From assembly GCA_902593445.1 (NCBI GenBank), contig CACJIJ010000017.1:1-34609 (forward strand): a stretch of 34,609 nucleotides of DNA, given 5' to 3'. Below, piece after piece: positions 7,992 to 16,678 of this stretch; position 1 is the first letter of the stretch; every line of letters starts with the position of its first letter. Origin of the DNA: an uncultured Pelagibacteraceae bacterium. Its GTDB lineage: Bacteria > Pseudomonadota > Alphaproteobacteria > Pelagibacterales > Pelagibacteraceae. The notes below the pieces were generated by a model. That model saw only the letters and a list, made by a program, of their open reading frames with translations, was not told where the DNA came from and did no database searches. Made by a program: the position numbers and the translations under genes.

Positions 7992-8131
7992 TTATGCTCC
8001 TTTTTTAATTTATGTTTAATAGATTATGTATTTTTAAAATTGATTACAATTAAAAATTATCCCCGTAAATTGTTGATAATTAAATTAACAAAATAAATAT
8101 ATAATTATCTTACTTATAATTTTTTTAAAAT
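7992..8131 (-). promoter_or_regulatory. Promoter region of the sugar ABC operon
   Basis: This 140-base gap between two minus-strand genes should hold the promoter of the binding-protein operon. AAAGGAGC lies just before the ATG at 7991. Two ACAATT/AATTGT-type half sites (AATTGATTACAATT near 8038-8051 and AATTGTTGATAATT near 8070) resemble operator halves, but the DNA is so AT-rich that this is weak. No clear intrinsic terminator for the upstream aldo/keto reductase gene is visible. Confidence 0.35.
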
Positions 8132-9094
8132 TTAACCAGGTGTATATTTTCTTTCAGATTCTGGATCTTTGCTTGAGTAAGGTAATTTTAAAACTTCGTT
8201 CCAAAATTCTTCTGGGATACTTGTTTTAGCCCAAGATAGGTTTTTTTCAATACTCTGAATACTAGTAACACCGCATAGAGTAGAGGTAATTCTTTTATCT
8301 TTCATTGAAAACTGTAAGGCAGCTGCACCCATTTCAACATTATACTTTTTACAAACTTTTTCTATTTCTCTAGCAGGTGCAAGTTTTTCTTCTGTAACAT
8401 CTTGATAAGTTATTTTTTTAAAGTTACTTGGACCTTTTGCTAAAATACCACCAGCGTAAGGAGCAGCATTAAAAATAGATATATTTTTACTGTGAGCATA
8501 GCTATACATTTCATCTGCTTCTCTGTTTAATAAAGTATATCTGTTATGATTAATTATCACATCAAAGTCCCAATTTTTTAAAAGAGGAAACATTATATTT
8601 ATTTTTCCCATAGCTAAACCAACTGCCTTAGCTAAACCCTCTTCTTTTATTTTAAATAACTCATCCAAGGCCCCATCTTTTTTAGTGATATCATTTACAT
8701 CTTTTACGTATTCTGGATCATGAAGAAATAAAATATCAACAGAGTCTACATTTAAAGTTTTTAAACTTTCTTCAATAGATTCTCTTGTTCTTTTTTTATC
8801 AAGAACTAGCGTATCCATATTTCTATCAATTTTTGTTGATAAGATAAAATTTTCTGGCCATCCCTTATTTTCCTTTATTGCTATTCCAATCCTTTTTTCA
8901 CTTTCTCCCATTGCATAATTTCTTGAAGTATCAAGCATATTTACTGGACCTTGAAAAAATCTTTTTAATGTTTCTTGAGCCCTTTCTTCTGGTACTTCAT
9001 AACCATAAGTATCTGGCATACTCCCCAAAGAGGATGTTCCAAAACTTAATTCTGTAACTTCCAAACCAGTATCTTTAATTTTATTTTTTTTCAC
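8132..9094 (-). CDS. Aldo/keto reductase
   Basis: NAD(P)-dependent TIM-barrel oxidoreductase of 320 residues, closest by pattern to the D-threo-aldose/L-fucose dehydrogenase group of COG0667. The usual AKR tetrad can be placed: Asp and Tyr in MLDTSRNYAMGESEKRIG, Lys in ILSTKID, and His in ILFLHDPEYV. The opening KIKDTGLEVTELSFGTSSLG is typical of the group. It is the third gene of the iolG-SDR-AKR operon on the minus strand, 19 bases after the SDR, which suggests oxidation of a sugar or polyol-derived aldose. The exact substrate is unknown. Confidence 0.88.
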   Translation of the reverse strand: MKKNKIKDTGLEVTELSFGTSSLGSMPDTYGYEVPEERAQETLKRFFQGPVNMLDTSRNYAMGESEKRIGIAIKENKGWPENFILSTKIDRNMDTLVLDKKRTRESIEESLKTLNVDSVDILFLHDPEYVKDVNDITKKDGALDELFKIKEEGLAKAVGLAMGKINIMFPLLKNWDFDVIINHNRYTLLNREADEMYSYAHSKNISIFNAAPYAGGILAKGPSNFKKITYQDVTEEKLAPAREIEKVCKKYNVEMGAAALQFSMKDKRITSTLCGVTSIQSIEKNLSWAKTSIPEEFWNEVLKLPYSSKDPESERKYTPG

Positions 9095-9113
9095 AAATTA
9101 ATTTTAATTAGGT

Positions 9114-9968
9114 TCACTCACCTAAAATACTATCATCTAATACCTTGGTGTCATATGCTGAATAAGAATGCCATCCTGCAACTGTTTGATCAAAATCAAC
9201 TATACTGCCAGTCATAATTCCTGACTCATCTGAGCACAAGAATGCCAATATCTTTGCAACATCCAAAGGTTTGTTTAATCTTTTAAAAGGAACTTTTGAT
9301 TCAGCTTTTTTTAACCAATTATCATCTGCGTTGTGAAATTTTTTCTGAATTACTGTTTCTGCTGGTGTATCTGTCCAACCTAGATTTACTCCATTCACTC
9401 TTATTTGATGACCAGAAACTGAATTTGCAACATTTTTAATCATTACTGCTAATGCTGCTTTAGAAGAGCTGTAAGCAGTTAAGAAAGGCATACCACTATA
9501 TCCGGCCATAGATAGAATATGAGCTATAGTTCCTTTTTTTTTATCCCTGATCATTATTTTTATAACGTCTTGCATCATAAAAAGAGGAGCTTTTACATTT
9601 ACATTAAAATTTTTATCATAATTTTCCTCTGTTGTGCTTAAGATCGTTCCTCTCTCAGTAAAAGCTGCAACATTTATAAAAGAATCTACTGTGCTAAATT
9701 TTTTATCAGTTTCAGAAACTATTTTTTTACAGTCTTCAAGTTTTTCTAAATCTGCTTGAACGTATAGGCATTCTGCGCCTATGCTTTCTATTTCAGATTT
9801 TACCTTGTTTCCATTTTTATTATTTCTTCCACAGATAGTTATTCCTTTAGCGCCTCTGTTTGCTAGTAATTTCGCAGTCTCAGCTCCACTTCCCTGGGTG
9901 CTTCCTGTTACAATTATTATTTTGTTTTTAAATTGGTTAGATTGTTCAGATATATATTTATTAGACAT
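9114..9968 (-). CDS. Short-chain dehydrogenase/reductase (SDR family)
   Basis: Classical SDR of 284 residues with the cofactor motif TGSTQGSGAETA (TGxxxGxG) near the N-terminus, NVAAFTERG in place of the usual NNAG, and the catalytic YSSSKAA (YxxxK). The C-terminus is longer than average, with a tail that reads VDFDQTVAGWHSYSAYDTK. It ends with TGA. One base separates it from iolG upstream, so the two are co-transcribed; a role in polyol or sugar oxidation is inferred from this. The NVAA variant is a modest departure from the family consensus. Confidence 0.88.
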   Translation of the reverse strand: MSNKYISEQSNQFKNKIIIVTGSTQGSGAETAKLLANRGAKGITICGRNNKNGNKVKSEIESIGAECLYVQADLEKLEDCKKIVSETDKKFSTVDSFINVAAFTERGTILSTTEENYDKNFNVNVKAPLFMMQDVIKIMIRDKKKGTIAHILSMAGYSGMPFLTAYSSSKAALAVMIKNVANSVSGHQIRVNGVNLGWTDTPAETVIQKKFHNADDNWLKKAESKVPFKRLNKPLDVAKILAFLCSDESGIMTGSIVDFDQTVAGWHSYSAYDTKVLDDSILGE

Positions 9969-9969
9969 A

Positions 9970-10971
9970 TTAGAATTTTATATTTATTACTTTACCACTT
10001 TCAAAAGATTCATATGCTGCATTAGCTATAATCAAAGCGTTTCTTCCATCCTCAAATCCTACTAATGGTTTTGTTTTATTTTCAACACATTTTACAAATT
10101 CATTAAATTGATCTCTGTAAGCTTGCTCATATCTCTCAATAAAAAAGAAATGTATAGTTTCTTTTTCATTTGTTGATTTGCTTGTATATCTTTCTAAAGA
10201 AGTAGGAGTTTGATTATCAGAGATTACCATTCCTTTACTACCAAATACTTCGACTCTTTGGTCATACCCATAAACTGCTCTTCGGGAATTATTAATATGA
10301 ATTAAAACACCTTTTTTTGATTTTAATATAAACATTGCAGTATCTAGATCTTTTACCTGTTGCGAATTTTTATCAAATAAAGCATCCCCAAATGCAGATA
10401 CTTGAACCACAGGATCGTCACCTAGTATAAATCTAGTTAAATCAAAATCATGAATAGTAGTATCTCTAAAAAATCCTCCTGCAGCTTTTAAATATTCAAT
10501 ACCTGGAGGCTCAGGGTCTCTACTTGTAATAACTAGCATTTCTAATTCTCCAATTTCTTTTTTTACTCTTGCCTGTTGTGCTTTTGCGTGACTAGCATCA
10601 AATCTTCTATTAAAGCCTATTTGAATTGGAACATTTGTTCCTTTAATATTTTCCATGCACTCATTTACTTTATTAATATCTAAATCAATTGGCTTTTCAC
10701 AAAAAATTGCCTTTCCTGCTTTTGCTGACATCGTAATAAATTGAGTATGAGTTGGTGTAGCTGAAGCGATAAGAACTGCATCTATATCATCTGAATTGAT
10801 TGCTTCTTCCGCTGTAGATGTGATAGAGCAACCTGTTGATTTTGCTACTTCTTCAGCAAATTGAGAATTTACATCGTATATGTATTTTAATTTTGCATTT
10901 GGATGTGCTGCTATAAATTTAGCGTGCATTTTTCCAATCCGTCCTGCTCCCATTAAGGAAAAGTTAATCAT
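9970..10971 (-). CDS. iolG: myo-Inositol 2-dehydrogenase (Gfo/Idh/MocA family)
   Basis: Oxidises myo-inositol to 2-keto-myo-inositol (scyllo-inosose) with NAD in the cytoplasm. The 333-residue protein matches rhizobial IdhA/IolG along its length: Rossmann motif GAGRIGKMHAK at 8-18, CEKPIDLD at 91-98 with catalytic Lys93, GFNRRFD at 119-125, ITSRDPEPP, and GGFFRDTTIHDFD with Asp170 and His174. The NNSRRAVYGYDQRVEVFGSKG segment is characteristic of inositol dehydrogenases. It is first in a minus-strand operon with an SDR and an AKR and divergent from iolE, which supports the inositol assignment. Confidence 0.88.
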   Translation of the reverse strand: MINFSLMGAGRIGKMHAKFIAAHPNAKLKYIYDVNSQFAEEVAKSTGCSITSTAEEAINSDDIDAVLIASATPTHTQFITMSAKAGKAIFCEKPIDLDINKVNECMENIKGTNVPIQIGFNRRFDASHAKAQQARVKKEIGELEMLVITSRDPEPPGIEYLKAAGGFFRDTTIHDFDLTRFILGDDPVVQVSAFGDALFDKNSQQVKDLDTAMFILKSKKGVLIHINNSRRAVYGYDQRVEVFGSKGMVISDNQTPTSLERYTSKSTNEKETIHFFFIERYEQAYRDQFNEFVKCVENKTKPLVGFEDGRNALIIANAAYESFESGKVINIKF

Positions 10972-11111
10972 AAGAATATAGAACAGAATTAAAAAACAAA
11001 ATCAAGAAACAATTTTTTAATGATGAATTAAACCTCTATTTAAAATATAATTTTCTTGATGCACATATCATCATCATTTAAAAATCCATTTAACTTTTTA
11101 ATAAATTTTGT
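10972..11111. promoter_or_regulatory. Divergent iolG/iolE control region with a 9-base inverted repeat
   Basis: A 140-base gap separates the divergent starts of iolG and iolE. ATCAAGAAA at 11001-11009 is repeated in inverted orientation as TTTCTTGAT at 11052-11060, centres about 51 bases apart. Two matching half-sites between divergent genes of one pathway are what a looping or paired-operator repressor would use. No inositol regulator gene is present in the window. Confidence 0.4.
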
Positions 11112-12014
11112 ATGCCAGTAAAATTAGGAATAGCACCAATTGCATGGAGTAATGATGATATGCCGGAATTGGGTGGTAATACTTCTTTAGAACAATGTTT
11201 GTCTGAAGCAAGTCAGGCAGGATTTATTGGAATTGAGTCTGGTGGTAAATTTCCAAAAAAATCAGAGGAATTAATTCCTAAACTTAATGAATTTAAATTA
11301 GATCTTTGTTCAGGTTGGTATGGAGCTAACCTAAGAACAAATAGTATTGATGAAGAAAAAAATCTTATTCAAGATCAGTTGAAACTTTTTAAAGATTGCA
11401 ACTCACCTTGTATGGTTTTTGCTGAAGTTTCTGACTCAATTCAAGGAGATCCAAATCGAAAATTATCTACAAGGCCCCAAATGGATCTTGAAGAATCTAA
11501 AAAATATTATGAAAAAATTTCAGAGATGGGAAAATTTCTTGAAGACGAAGGAATGCCGCTTGCTTATCATCATCACATGGGAACCGTAATAGAGACTGAA
11601 GAGGATACAGTAAGATTGCTTGAGAACACTCATGATAGCGTAAAACTTACATTAGATACTGGTCACATGTTGTTTGCTCAGGGAGACTCGTTAAAAATAT
11701 TAAATGACTTTAGCGAAAGATTAATTCATATGCATTGCAAGGATATTAGAAAAAGTGTTTTAGAAAAATCTTTAAAAGAAGATTTAAGTTTTAGAGAAGC
11801 CTTTTTAGAAGGCGCATTTACAGTTCCGGGTGATGGATGTATAGATTACAAACCTTTGTTCGATGTGTTAAAAGAAAAAAATTATTCAGGATGGTTGGTG
11901 GTAGAAGCAGAACAAGATCCTGCAAAAGCAAATCCATTTGAATATGCAAAGATAGGATACAAGTATTTAACTGAAACTTTAAAACTTAGTGGTATTGAGA
12001 TTTACAAAAGTTAA
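11112..12014 (+). CDS. iolE: Inosose dehydratase, IolE type (AP endonuclease-2/xylose isomerase fold)
   Basis: Dehydrates 2-keto-myo-inositol to the trihydroxycyclohexane dione that IolD hydrolyses. The 300-residue TIM-barrel protein has the opening KLGIAPIAWSNDDMPELGG, typical of IolE proteins, then GFIGIESGGKFPK, LAYHHHMGTVIET, LTLDTGHMLFA, LIHMHCKDIR and LVVEAEQDP. Together these supply the Glu, Asp and His metal ligands expected of the family. It is a single plus-strand gene, divergent from the iolG operon and convergent with the dehydrogenase at 12059. Confidence 0.88.
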   Translation: MPVKLGIAPIAWSNDDMPELGGNTSLEQCLSEASQAGFIGIESGGKFPKKSEELIPKLNEFKLDLCSGWYGANLRTNSIDEEKNLIQDQLKLFKDCNSPCMVFAEVSDSIQGDPNRKLSTRPQMDLEESKKYYEKISEMGKFLEDEGMPLAYHHHMGTVIETEEDTVRLLENTHDSVKLTLDTGHMLFAQGDSLKILNDFSERLIHMHCKDIRKSVLEKSLKEDLSFREAFLEGAFTVPGDGCIDYKPLFDVLKEKNYSGWLVVEAEQDPAKANPFEYAKIGYKYLTETLKLSGIEIYKS

Positions 12015-12058
12015 CTTTCAATAAATAATAAACCTAAACTTTTAGATTAAATCTCTTA

Positions 12059-13024
12059 CTACAGTCTTACAATTTTTGATTTTTCTAATGTATCGTCAAA
12101 ATAATCAATTATATTTTGAATTGTTTCTACACCCATTCTTGTCATACATTCATCAGTAAAGGCAGCAGTATGTGGACTTAAATAAACTTTTTCATTTTTT
12201 AAAAGAGGATTATCATTTTCGGGTGGTTCTTGTTTAAATACATCAATTCCTGCTCCAAAAATTAAATCTTCATTCAATGCCTTATTAAGATCTTCTTCGT
12301 GAATAATTCCACCTCTAGCAGCATTAATGATGATACAGTTTTTCTTCATCGTTTTAAGTAAATCATAATTAATAAGATTTTCTGTTTTTTCTGTTAAAGG
12401 CATATGTAGAGATATTACATCCATTGTTTTTACTGCCTCTTCAAGATTATCAACTTTTTTTCCACCAAGATTTTCTATTGTGTCTTTATCTACAAACGGA
12501 TCATAGACGAATACATTCATTTCAAATCCCAAACATCGTTTAATAAGTGCTTTACCTATTCTACCAAATCCCATTATTAGGAAATTTTTTTTCCATACTT
12601 CAATAGTTTTAGGTAATTTATTTCTGTCTTTAAAGTTACCTTCTTTAACTGTCGTATGATAAAGCTCTCTTCTCTTTGCAATATTTAGCAAGACAAACAT
12701 TACATGCTCAGCAACTGTAACTGCATTTGCATTAGCTGTAATAGCAATTTTTATATCTCTTTCTTTGGCTGTTTTTAAATCAATATTATCGTAGCCAACC
12801 CCATGTCTAGAAATTATTTTAAGATTTTTTGCTTCGTTAATTACTTCACCTGGTAGTTTTGCTATCCTAATTGAAGCGCCATCACAATCTTTTATTTTAG
12901 TCTTTAAATTTTCTATTGAAACATCGTCAGTTACTTCCACATCAAAATCAGGATGGTTATTAATTAATTCCATACCTTTATCATGAACTTTTTGGATAAC
13001 TAGAATCTTCTTTTTATTACTCAT
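12059..13024 (-). CDS. D-isomer-specific 2-hydroxyacid dehydrogenase
   Basis: NAD-dependent oxidoreductase of 321 residues interconverting a 2-hydroxy acid and a 2-keto acid. The nucleotide-binding motif is GFGRIG in the middle. The catalytic Arg is in NAARGGII, Glu in FKQEPPEND and His in LSPHTAAFT. There is no C-terminal ACT or ASB domain, so it is shorter than a biosynthetic phosphoglycerate dehydrogenase and probably acts on another hydroxy acid. It is divergent from the TRAP transporter genes, which import organic acids, so it may oxidise the imported substrate. Confidence 0.88.
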   Translation of the reverse strand: MSNKKKILVIQKVHDKGMELINNHPDFDVEVTDDVSIENLKTKIKDCDGASIRIAKLPGEVINEAKNLKIISRHGVGYDNIDLKTAKERDIKIAITANANAVTVAEHVMFVLLNIAKRRELYHTTVKEGNFKDRNKLPKTIEVWKKNFLIMGFGRIGKALIKRCLGFEMNVFVYDPFVDKDTIENLGGKKVDNLEEAVKTMDVISLHMPLTEKTENLINYDLLKTMKKNCIIINAARGGIIHEEDLNKALNEDLIFGAGIDVFKQEPPENDNPLLKNEKVYLSPHTAAFTDECMTRMGVETIQNIIDYFDDTLEKSKIVRL

Positions 13025-13136
13025 AATTTTATATTAGCTTATCTATTGAAGGCTTTTCTAATACGAAAAATATCAAACAATGTAAAATAGTTTTTTAAAA
13101 AGTTGTAATTATTTTCTTATTAAAATAAATTTAGTT
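13025..13136. promoter_or_regulatory. Divergent promoter region, hydroxyacid dehydrogenase and TRAP genes
   Basis: This gap of 112 bases lies between divergent starts. It contains a short inverted repeat TTTTC-6-GAAAA (in TTTTCTAATACGAAAA, about 13053-13068), possibly an operator, and otherwise AT-rich DNA. No clear -35/-10 pair stands out. Confidence 0.3.
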
Positions 13137-13733
13137 GTGAATTTAACTATAAAAACCCTACTTTATATTTTTAACTTTCTTGAAAAGATTAATACTTTTT
13201 TTCTAAGAATTGGAAGACAATTTGCATGGATCGCAATTTTTTTGATGGTTGTCGTAATTATGATCCAGGTTTTCTTTAGATATGTTCTCAACAATGCCTT
13301 ACCTTGGCCAGATGAAGTTGCAAGATTTTTAATGTTATGGATGACTGGTTTAATCGCTCCTTCAGCCTATAGATGGGGAGGTTTTGTCTCTATTGATATG
13401 TTGGAAAGATTTTTACCTAAAATCATATCCACTTTATTAACTTTATTTCTATTAATTATATCTTTATTTGTTTTGATCATTGGACTTGAATTAGGTTTAA
13501 AGCATATTAATGCTGGATGGATATTTAATTCTGCTTCAATCAAAATTCCATTTAATTTGATTGGCGGCAAAGCTGAGCCAATAAAATTAGCTTGGATGTA
13601 TATGTCCTTACCTGTTGGAATTGTTTTTTTGATTTCAGTAAATATAGAGTTAATTTTAAGAAATTTTTTAAGTAATTTTACAAAATTAGAGTTACCTGAA
13701 GATTTAGATAAACAAAAATTGGAGACCCAATAA
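13137..13733 (+). CDS. dctQ: TRAP transporter small permease (DctQ type)
   Basis: Small membrane subunit of a tripartite ATP-independent periplasmic importer, 198 residues with four predicted spans. The family signature is present in FFRYVLNNALPWPDEVARFLMLW, followed by RWGGFVSIDML. The start is GTG at 13137; no ATG is available at the expected N-terminus. Its TAA overlaps the DctM ATG (TAATG), showing translational coupling. Confidence 0.92.
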   Translation: MNLTIKTLLYIFNFLEKINTFFLRIGRQFAWIAIFLMVVVIMIQVFFRYVLNNALPWPDEVARFLMLWMTGLIAPSAYRWGGFVSIDMLERFLPKIISTLLTLFLLIISLFVLIIGLELGLKHINAGWIFNSASIKIPFNLIGGKAEPIKLAWMYMSLPVGIVFLISVNIELILRNFLSNFTKLELPEDLDKQKLETQ

Positions 13734-15022
13734 TGTTAATCTGGTTTCTCCCTTTGTTTTTATTATTTTTGTTAATTGGATTACCAGTATTTTTCGGATT
13801 GTTGGCTGCTCCTGGAATTTTACTTTGGCTTAATGATCAATCTAGAGATGGAGCAATGCTTTATAGAAATATTTACAATGGCATTGATAGTTTTCCTTTA
13901 ATGGCAATTCCATTTTTCATGTTAGCTGGTGAGCTAATGAATAGGGGAGGAATTACTCAAAGATTAGTAGAATTTAGTCAAGCGATGATGGGTCATTTAA
14001 AAGGTGGTTTAGCACATGTTAACGTTTTAACTTCGATGCTTTTTGCTGGCCTATCTGGATCTGCAGTTGCAGATACTTCTGCAATCGGTTCAATGTTAAT
14101 TCCTGCAATGGAGAAACAAGGTTACACTAAAAAATTTTCAGCAGCAATTACTGCAGCTAGCTCGGTTATTGGTCCAATTATTCCACCTTCAGGAATAATG
14201 ATTATTTATGCGTATGTAATGGGTGAGAGTGTTGCAGCATTATTTTTAGCAGGAATTGTACCTGGTATTTTAGTAGGAGTTAGTTTGATGGTCACAATAA
14301 AATTTATGGCCAAGAGATATAATTTTCCAGCAGTGACCGAAAAAACAACCTGGGGCCAAAGAGGTAAGGCATCTCTAAAAGCTTTTTTTCCTTTGATGAC
14401 ACCAGTAATAATTTTAGGTGGTATTCTTGGTGGAATTTTTACACCAACAGAAGCATCAGCTGTAGCAGCTGCTTATGCAATGTTTATCGGTCTATTTGTT
14501 TTAAAATCATTGAAATGGAAAGATGTTCCTAAAGTGATGACAAAAGCAGCGATGGTATCTTCCGTTGTACTTCTTTTAGTTGGTGCTGCAATGGCTTTTA
14601 AAACTGTAGTTAGCTTATCTCATGCACCTGAGCATCTTGCTGCGTTCGTTTTAGGATTAACTGACAACCCGTATGTTTTATTGTTTCTTATAAATATTTT
14701 ATTATTTGTTGTTGGCATGTTTTTAGATGCAGGTCCAGCAATAATTATTTTAGGACCAATACTTGGACCTGTGTTTGTAGAACTAGGTGTACACCCAGTT
14801 CATTTTGCAATTATTATGTCAGTTAACTTAACTGTTGGTTTAGCAACACCACCAATGGGTTTAGTGTTATTTGTAGCATCTTCAGTTTCTGGAGAAAGAG
14901 TTGAAACTATATCAAAAGCTATATTGCCATTCCTGGCAGTTGAAGCTATAGTTATATTTTTAATAACATATTTTCCATCAATCTCGATGACAATTCCTTT
15001 GCTTACTGGATTCGCAAAGTAA
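13733..15022 (+). CDS. dctM: TRAP transporter large permease (DctM type)
   Basis: Ion-coupled membrane channel subunit of the TRAP importer, 429 residues with about twelve spans. Family motifs include FPLMAIPFFMLAGELMNRGG, LFAGLSGSAVADTSAIGSM, VIGPIIPPSG and IFTPTEASAVAA. The C-terminal half has MFLDAGPAIIILGPILGPV and ATPPMGLVLFV. It is encoded with DctQ and followed after 92 bases by the binding protein. Confidence 0.94.
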   Translation: MLIWFLPLFLLFLLIGLPVFFGLLAAPGILLWLNDQSRDGAMLYRNIYNGIDSFPLMAIPFFMLAGELMNRGGITQRLVEFSQAMMGHLKGGLAHVNVLTSMLFAGLSGSAVADTSAIGSMLIPAMEKQGYTKKFSAAITAASSVIGPIIPPSGIMIIYAYVMGESVAALFLAGIVPGILVGVSLMVTIKFMAKRYNFPAVTEKTTWGQRGKASLKAFFPLMTPVIILGGILGGIFTPTEASAVAAAYAMFIGLFVLKSLKWKDVPKVMTKAAMVSSVVLLLVGAAMAFKTVVSLSHAPEHLAAFVLGLTDNPYVLLFLINILLFVVGMFLDAGPAIIILGPILGPVFVELGVHPVHFAIIMSVNLTVGLATPPMGLVLFVASSVSGERVETISKAILPFLAVEAIVIFLITYFPSISMTIPLLTGFAK

Positions 15023-15101
15023 ATTTGAATATTTTTTTTTACTAGTCGATAGACTCTCTAACTCAATTTAAGTATAGTTTTCATACATAAATATTTAATG
15101 A

Positions 15102-15114
15102 GAGGGAAATAATT
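15102..15114 (+). promoter_or_regulatory. Strong ribosome binding site of dctP
   Basis: GAGGGAAATAATT lies directly before the ATG. The same AGAGGGAAATAAT string precedes tctC at 32398-32408, and no other gene here has such a close match to the anti-Shine-Dalgarno. It suggests high-level translation of the binding proteins. Confidence 0.6.
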
Positions 15115-16167
15115 ATGAGTAAAATAATAAAATCATTTTTTTCATTATTATTCTTAATTAGTTTTACTGCATCTGTTTCAGCTGCAGATTATAACTTGAG
15201 AATGACAATGAACTCTAATGATCAAGATGAAGATTATGATGGTGCTGTAGTATTTAAAAACTACGTAGAAGCAGCTTCAAATGGAAAAATAGCTGTAGAA
15301 CTATTTGTAGGAACGCAGCTTTGTTCAAAAGGTGCTGAGTGTTTACAAGGTGTATCTGATGGAAGTATAGATATTTACATTTCTACTTCTGGAGGTGCAG
15401 CAGGTGTATTCCCATATGTTCAAGTTTTAGATTTACCTTATCTAATGGCTGATGACAGAATTGCTGAAGATGTAATGCAAGGTGATTTTGTAAGAACAAT
15501 GAGAAAAATGGCTCTAAAAGATTCTAATGATTCAATAAGATTGATGACAATTGGAAATACTGGTGGATGGAGAAATTTTGCTAACACAAAAAGAAGAGTT
15601 GCAAACCCATCTGACATGAAAGGTTTAAAAATCAGAACAGTTGTAGCTGATTTACCTCAAGAACTTGTAAGAGCATTAGGTGCATCTCCAACTCCTATTC
15701 CATGGCCTGAATTATTTACATCATTTCAAACTGGTGTTGTTGAAGGTTCTAAAAATGGAATTACTGACATTATGAATATGAAGTTTCCTGATGCAGGTCT
15801 AAAATATGTTACTTTAGACGGTCATGCATACATGGGAGCATTATGGTGGATGAATAATGCAAAATATCAATCAATGTCAACAGATCTTAAAAAAGTTGTG
15901 ACTGATGGTTTCTATGCTTTGCAACAAGCAACTTTTGCTTCTCCTAAGAGAAAATCAATCAAAGCTTATGAAGACTTTGTAGCAGGTGGTGGAGATTTAT
16001 ACGTTCCTACGCCTGATCAAAAAGCTAGTTTTAAAAAAGAAGCTAGCCCAGTGTACGATTGGTTTAAAGCTAATGTTAAAGGTGGAAAAGAAATTTTTAA
16101 TGCTTTAACAAAAGCTGTAGCGAGTGCAGAGAAAAGAGCATCGAGCGCATACAAAAAAGATTTGTAA
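15115..16167 (+). CDS. dctP: TRAP transporter periplasmic substrate-binding protein (DctP family)
   Basis: Periplasmic receptor of 350 residues. A signal peptide with a Lys-containing start and hydrophobic core is cleaved after VSA (about residue 23). DctP hallmarks are GGAAGVFPYVQVLDLPYL, NTGGWRNFANTKRRV and the DMKGLKIRTV segment whose Arg binds the substrate carboxylate, then PTPIPWPELFTSFQTGVVEG. The substrate is probably an organic or sugar acid; the neighbouring 2-hydroxyacid dehydrogenase supports this only by association. It is separated from the permeases by 92 bases and carries its own strong ribosome binding site. Confidence 0.92.
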   Translation: MSKIIKSFFSLLFLISFTASVSAADYNLRMTMNSNDQDEDYDGAVVFKNYVEAASNGKIAVELFVGTQLCSKGAECLQGVSDGSIDIYISTSGGAAGVFPYVQVLDLPYLMADDRIAEDVMQGDFVRTMRKMALKDSNDSIRLMTIGNTGGWRNFANTKRRVANPSDMKGLKIRTVVADLPQELVRALGASPTPIPWPELFTSFQTGVVEGSKNGITDIMNMKFPDAGLKYVTLDGHAYMGALWWMNNAKYQSMSTDLKKVVTDGFYALQQATFASPKRKSIKAYEDFVAGGGDLYVPTPDQKASFKKEASPVYDWFKANVKGGKEIFNALTKAVASAEKRASSAYKKDL

Positions 16168-16180
16168 TTTCAAATTAATA

Positions 16181-16210
16181 TAATGGGGCGGATTTTAGTT
16201 CGCCTCATTA
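16181..16210. terminator. Bidirectional hairpin between dctP and the Sel1 gene
   Basis: TAATGGGGCG, a ten-base loop and CGCCTCATTA form a 10-base-pair stem with one G-T wobble. It sits between convergent genes and its last three bases are the Sel1 stop codon. U-tracts are poor on both sides, so efficiency is uncertain. Confidence 0.6.
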
Positions 16211-16678
16211 TCTAAAAGGATATATCCAAGATTTATAATCTTTTATGAGAATATGAGCTTTTTCAATTTGTTCAGGAGTCATTTTTTTAATAACTTCTTC
16301 CTGAGAAATTGCAGCGTCAGGATCTCCACCAATAGCAGACAAACCGTACCACATATAAGCTCTAACAAGATCGGGAGCAGGAAGTCCTCTCCCAATTTCG
16401 TAATACCACCCAACACCAGATTGAGCACCTGGATGACCTTTCATAGAGGATCTGAGATACCATTCAAAAGCTCTGACATCATCTCTTTCAACACCAAGAC
16501 CCATAGCGTACATAATACCAATAAGCTCTTCAGCATCAGCATTACCAGATCTAGCCGCTGGCATAAGTTCTTCCATAGCTTCTTTAAACTTTCCTTGCTC
16601 CATCAAATCTCGAGCATTTTCTATTTCTGCAAAAACTATGGATGGAAGAAACAAAAGTATAAAAAGATATTTAATCAT
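16208..16678 (-). CDS. Secreted Sel1-like repeat protein
   Basis: 156-residue protein with a signal peptide (MIKYLFILLFLPSIVFA) followed by Sel1-type TPR-like repeats: GNADAEELIGIMYAMGLGV, DVRAFEWYLRSSMKGHPGAQSGVGWYYEIGRGL and VRAYMWYGLSAIGGDPDA. Such repeats bind protein partners, often in the periplasm, but no specific role can be given. The start is ATG 16678, good for a signal peptide. The gene's 5' end collides with the 5' end of the divergent di-haem peroxidase, leaving no room for ordinary promoters. Confidence 0.82.
   Translation of the reverse strand: MIKYLFILLFLPSIVFAEIENARDLMEQGKFKEAMEELMPAARSGNADAEELIGIMYAMGLGVERDDVRAFEWYLRSSMKGHPGAQSGVGWYYEIGRGLPAPDLVRAYMWYGLSAIGGDPDAAISQEEVIKKMTPEQIEKAHILIKDYKSWIYPFR

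Noticed and set aside
7992..8131. Riboswitch in the larger gaps (7992-8131, 10972-11111)
   Set aside because: No stable conserved hairpin set or known aptamer core could be found by eye; both gaps are plain AT-rich sequence with short repeats.
12015..12058. Terminator between iolE and the convergent dehydrogenase
   Set aside because: Only a 5-base-pair CTAAA/TTTAG stem with a two-base loop is visible, too weak to support.
15040..15060. Terminator after dctM
   Set aside because: AGTC-4-GACT is only a four-base-pair stem after the T-run, in the wrong order for an intrinsic terminator.
16253..16594. 5' extension of the peroxidase reading frame
   Set aside because: It lies entirely antisense to the Sel1-repeat gene, which has a signal peptide and clear repeats; the extension encodes no recognisable domain and ends before the export signal.
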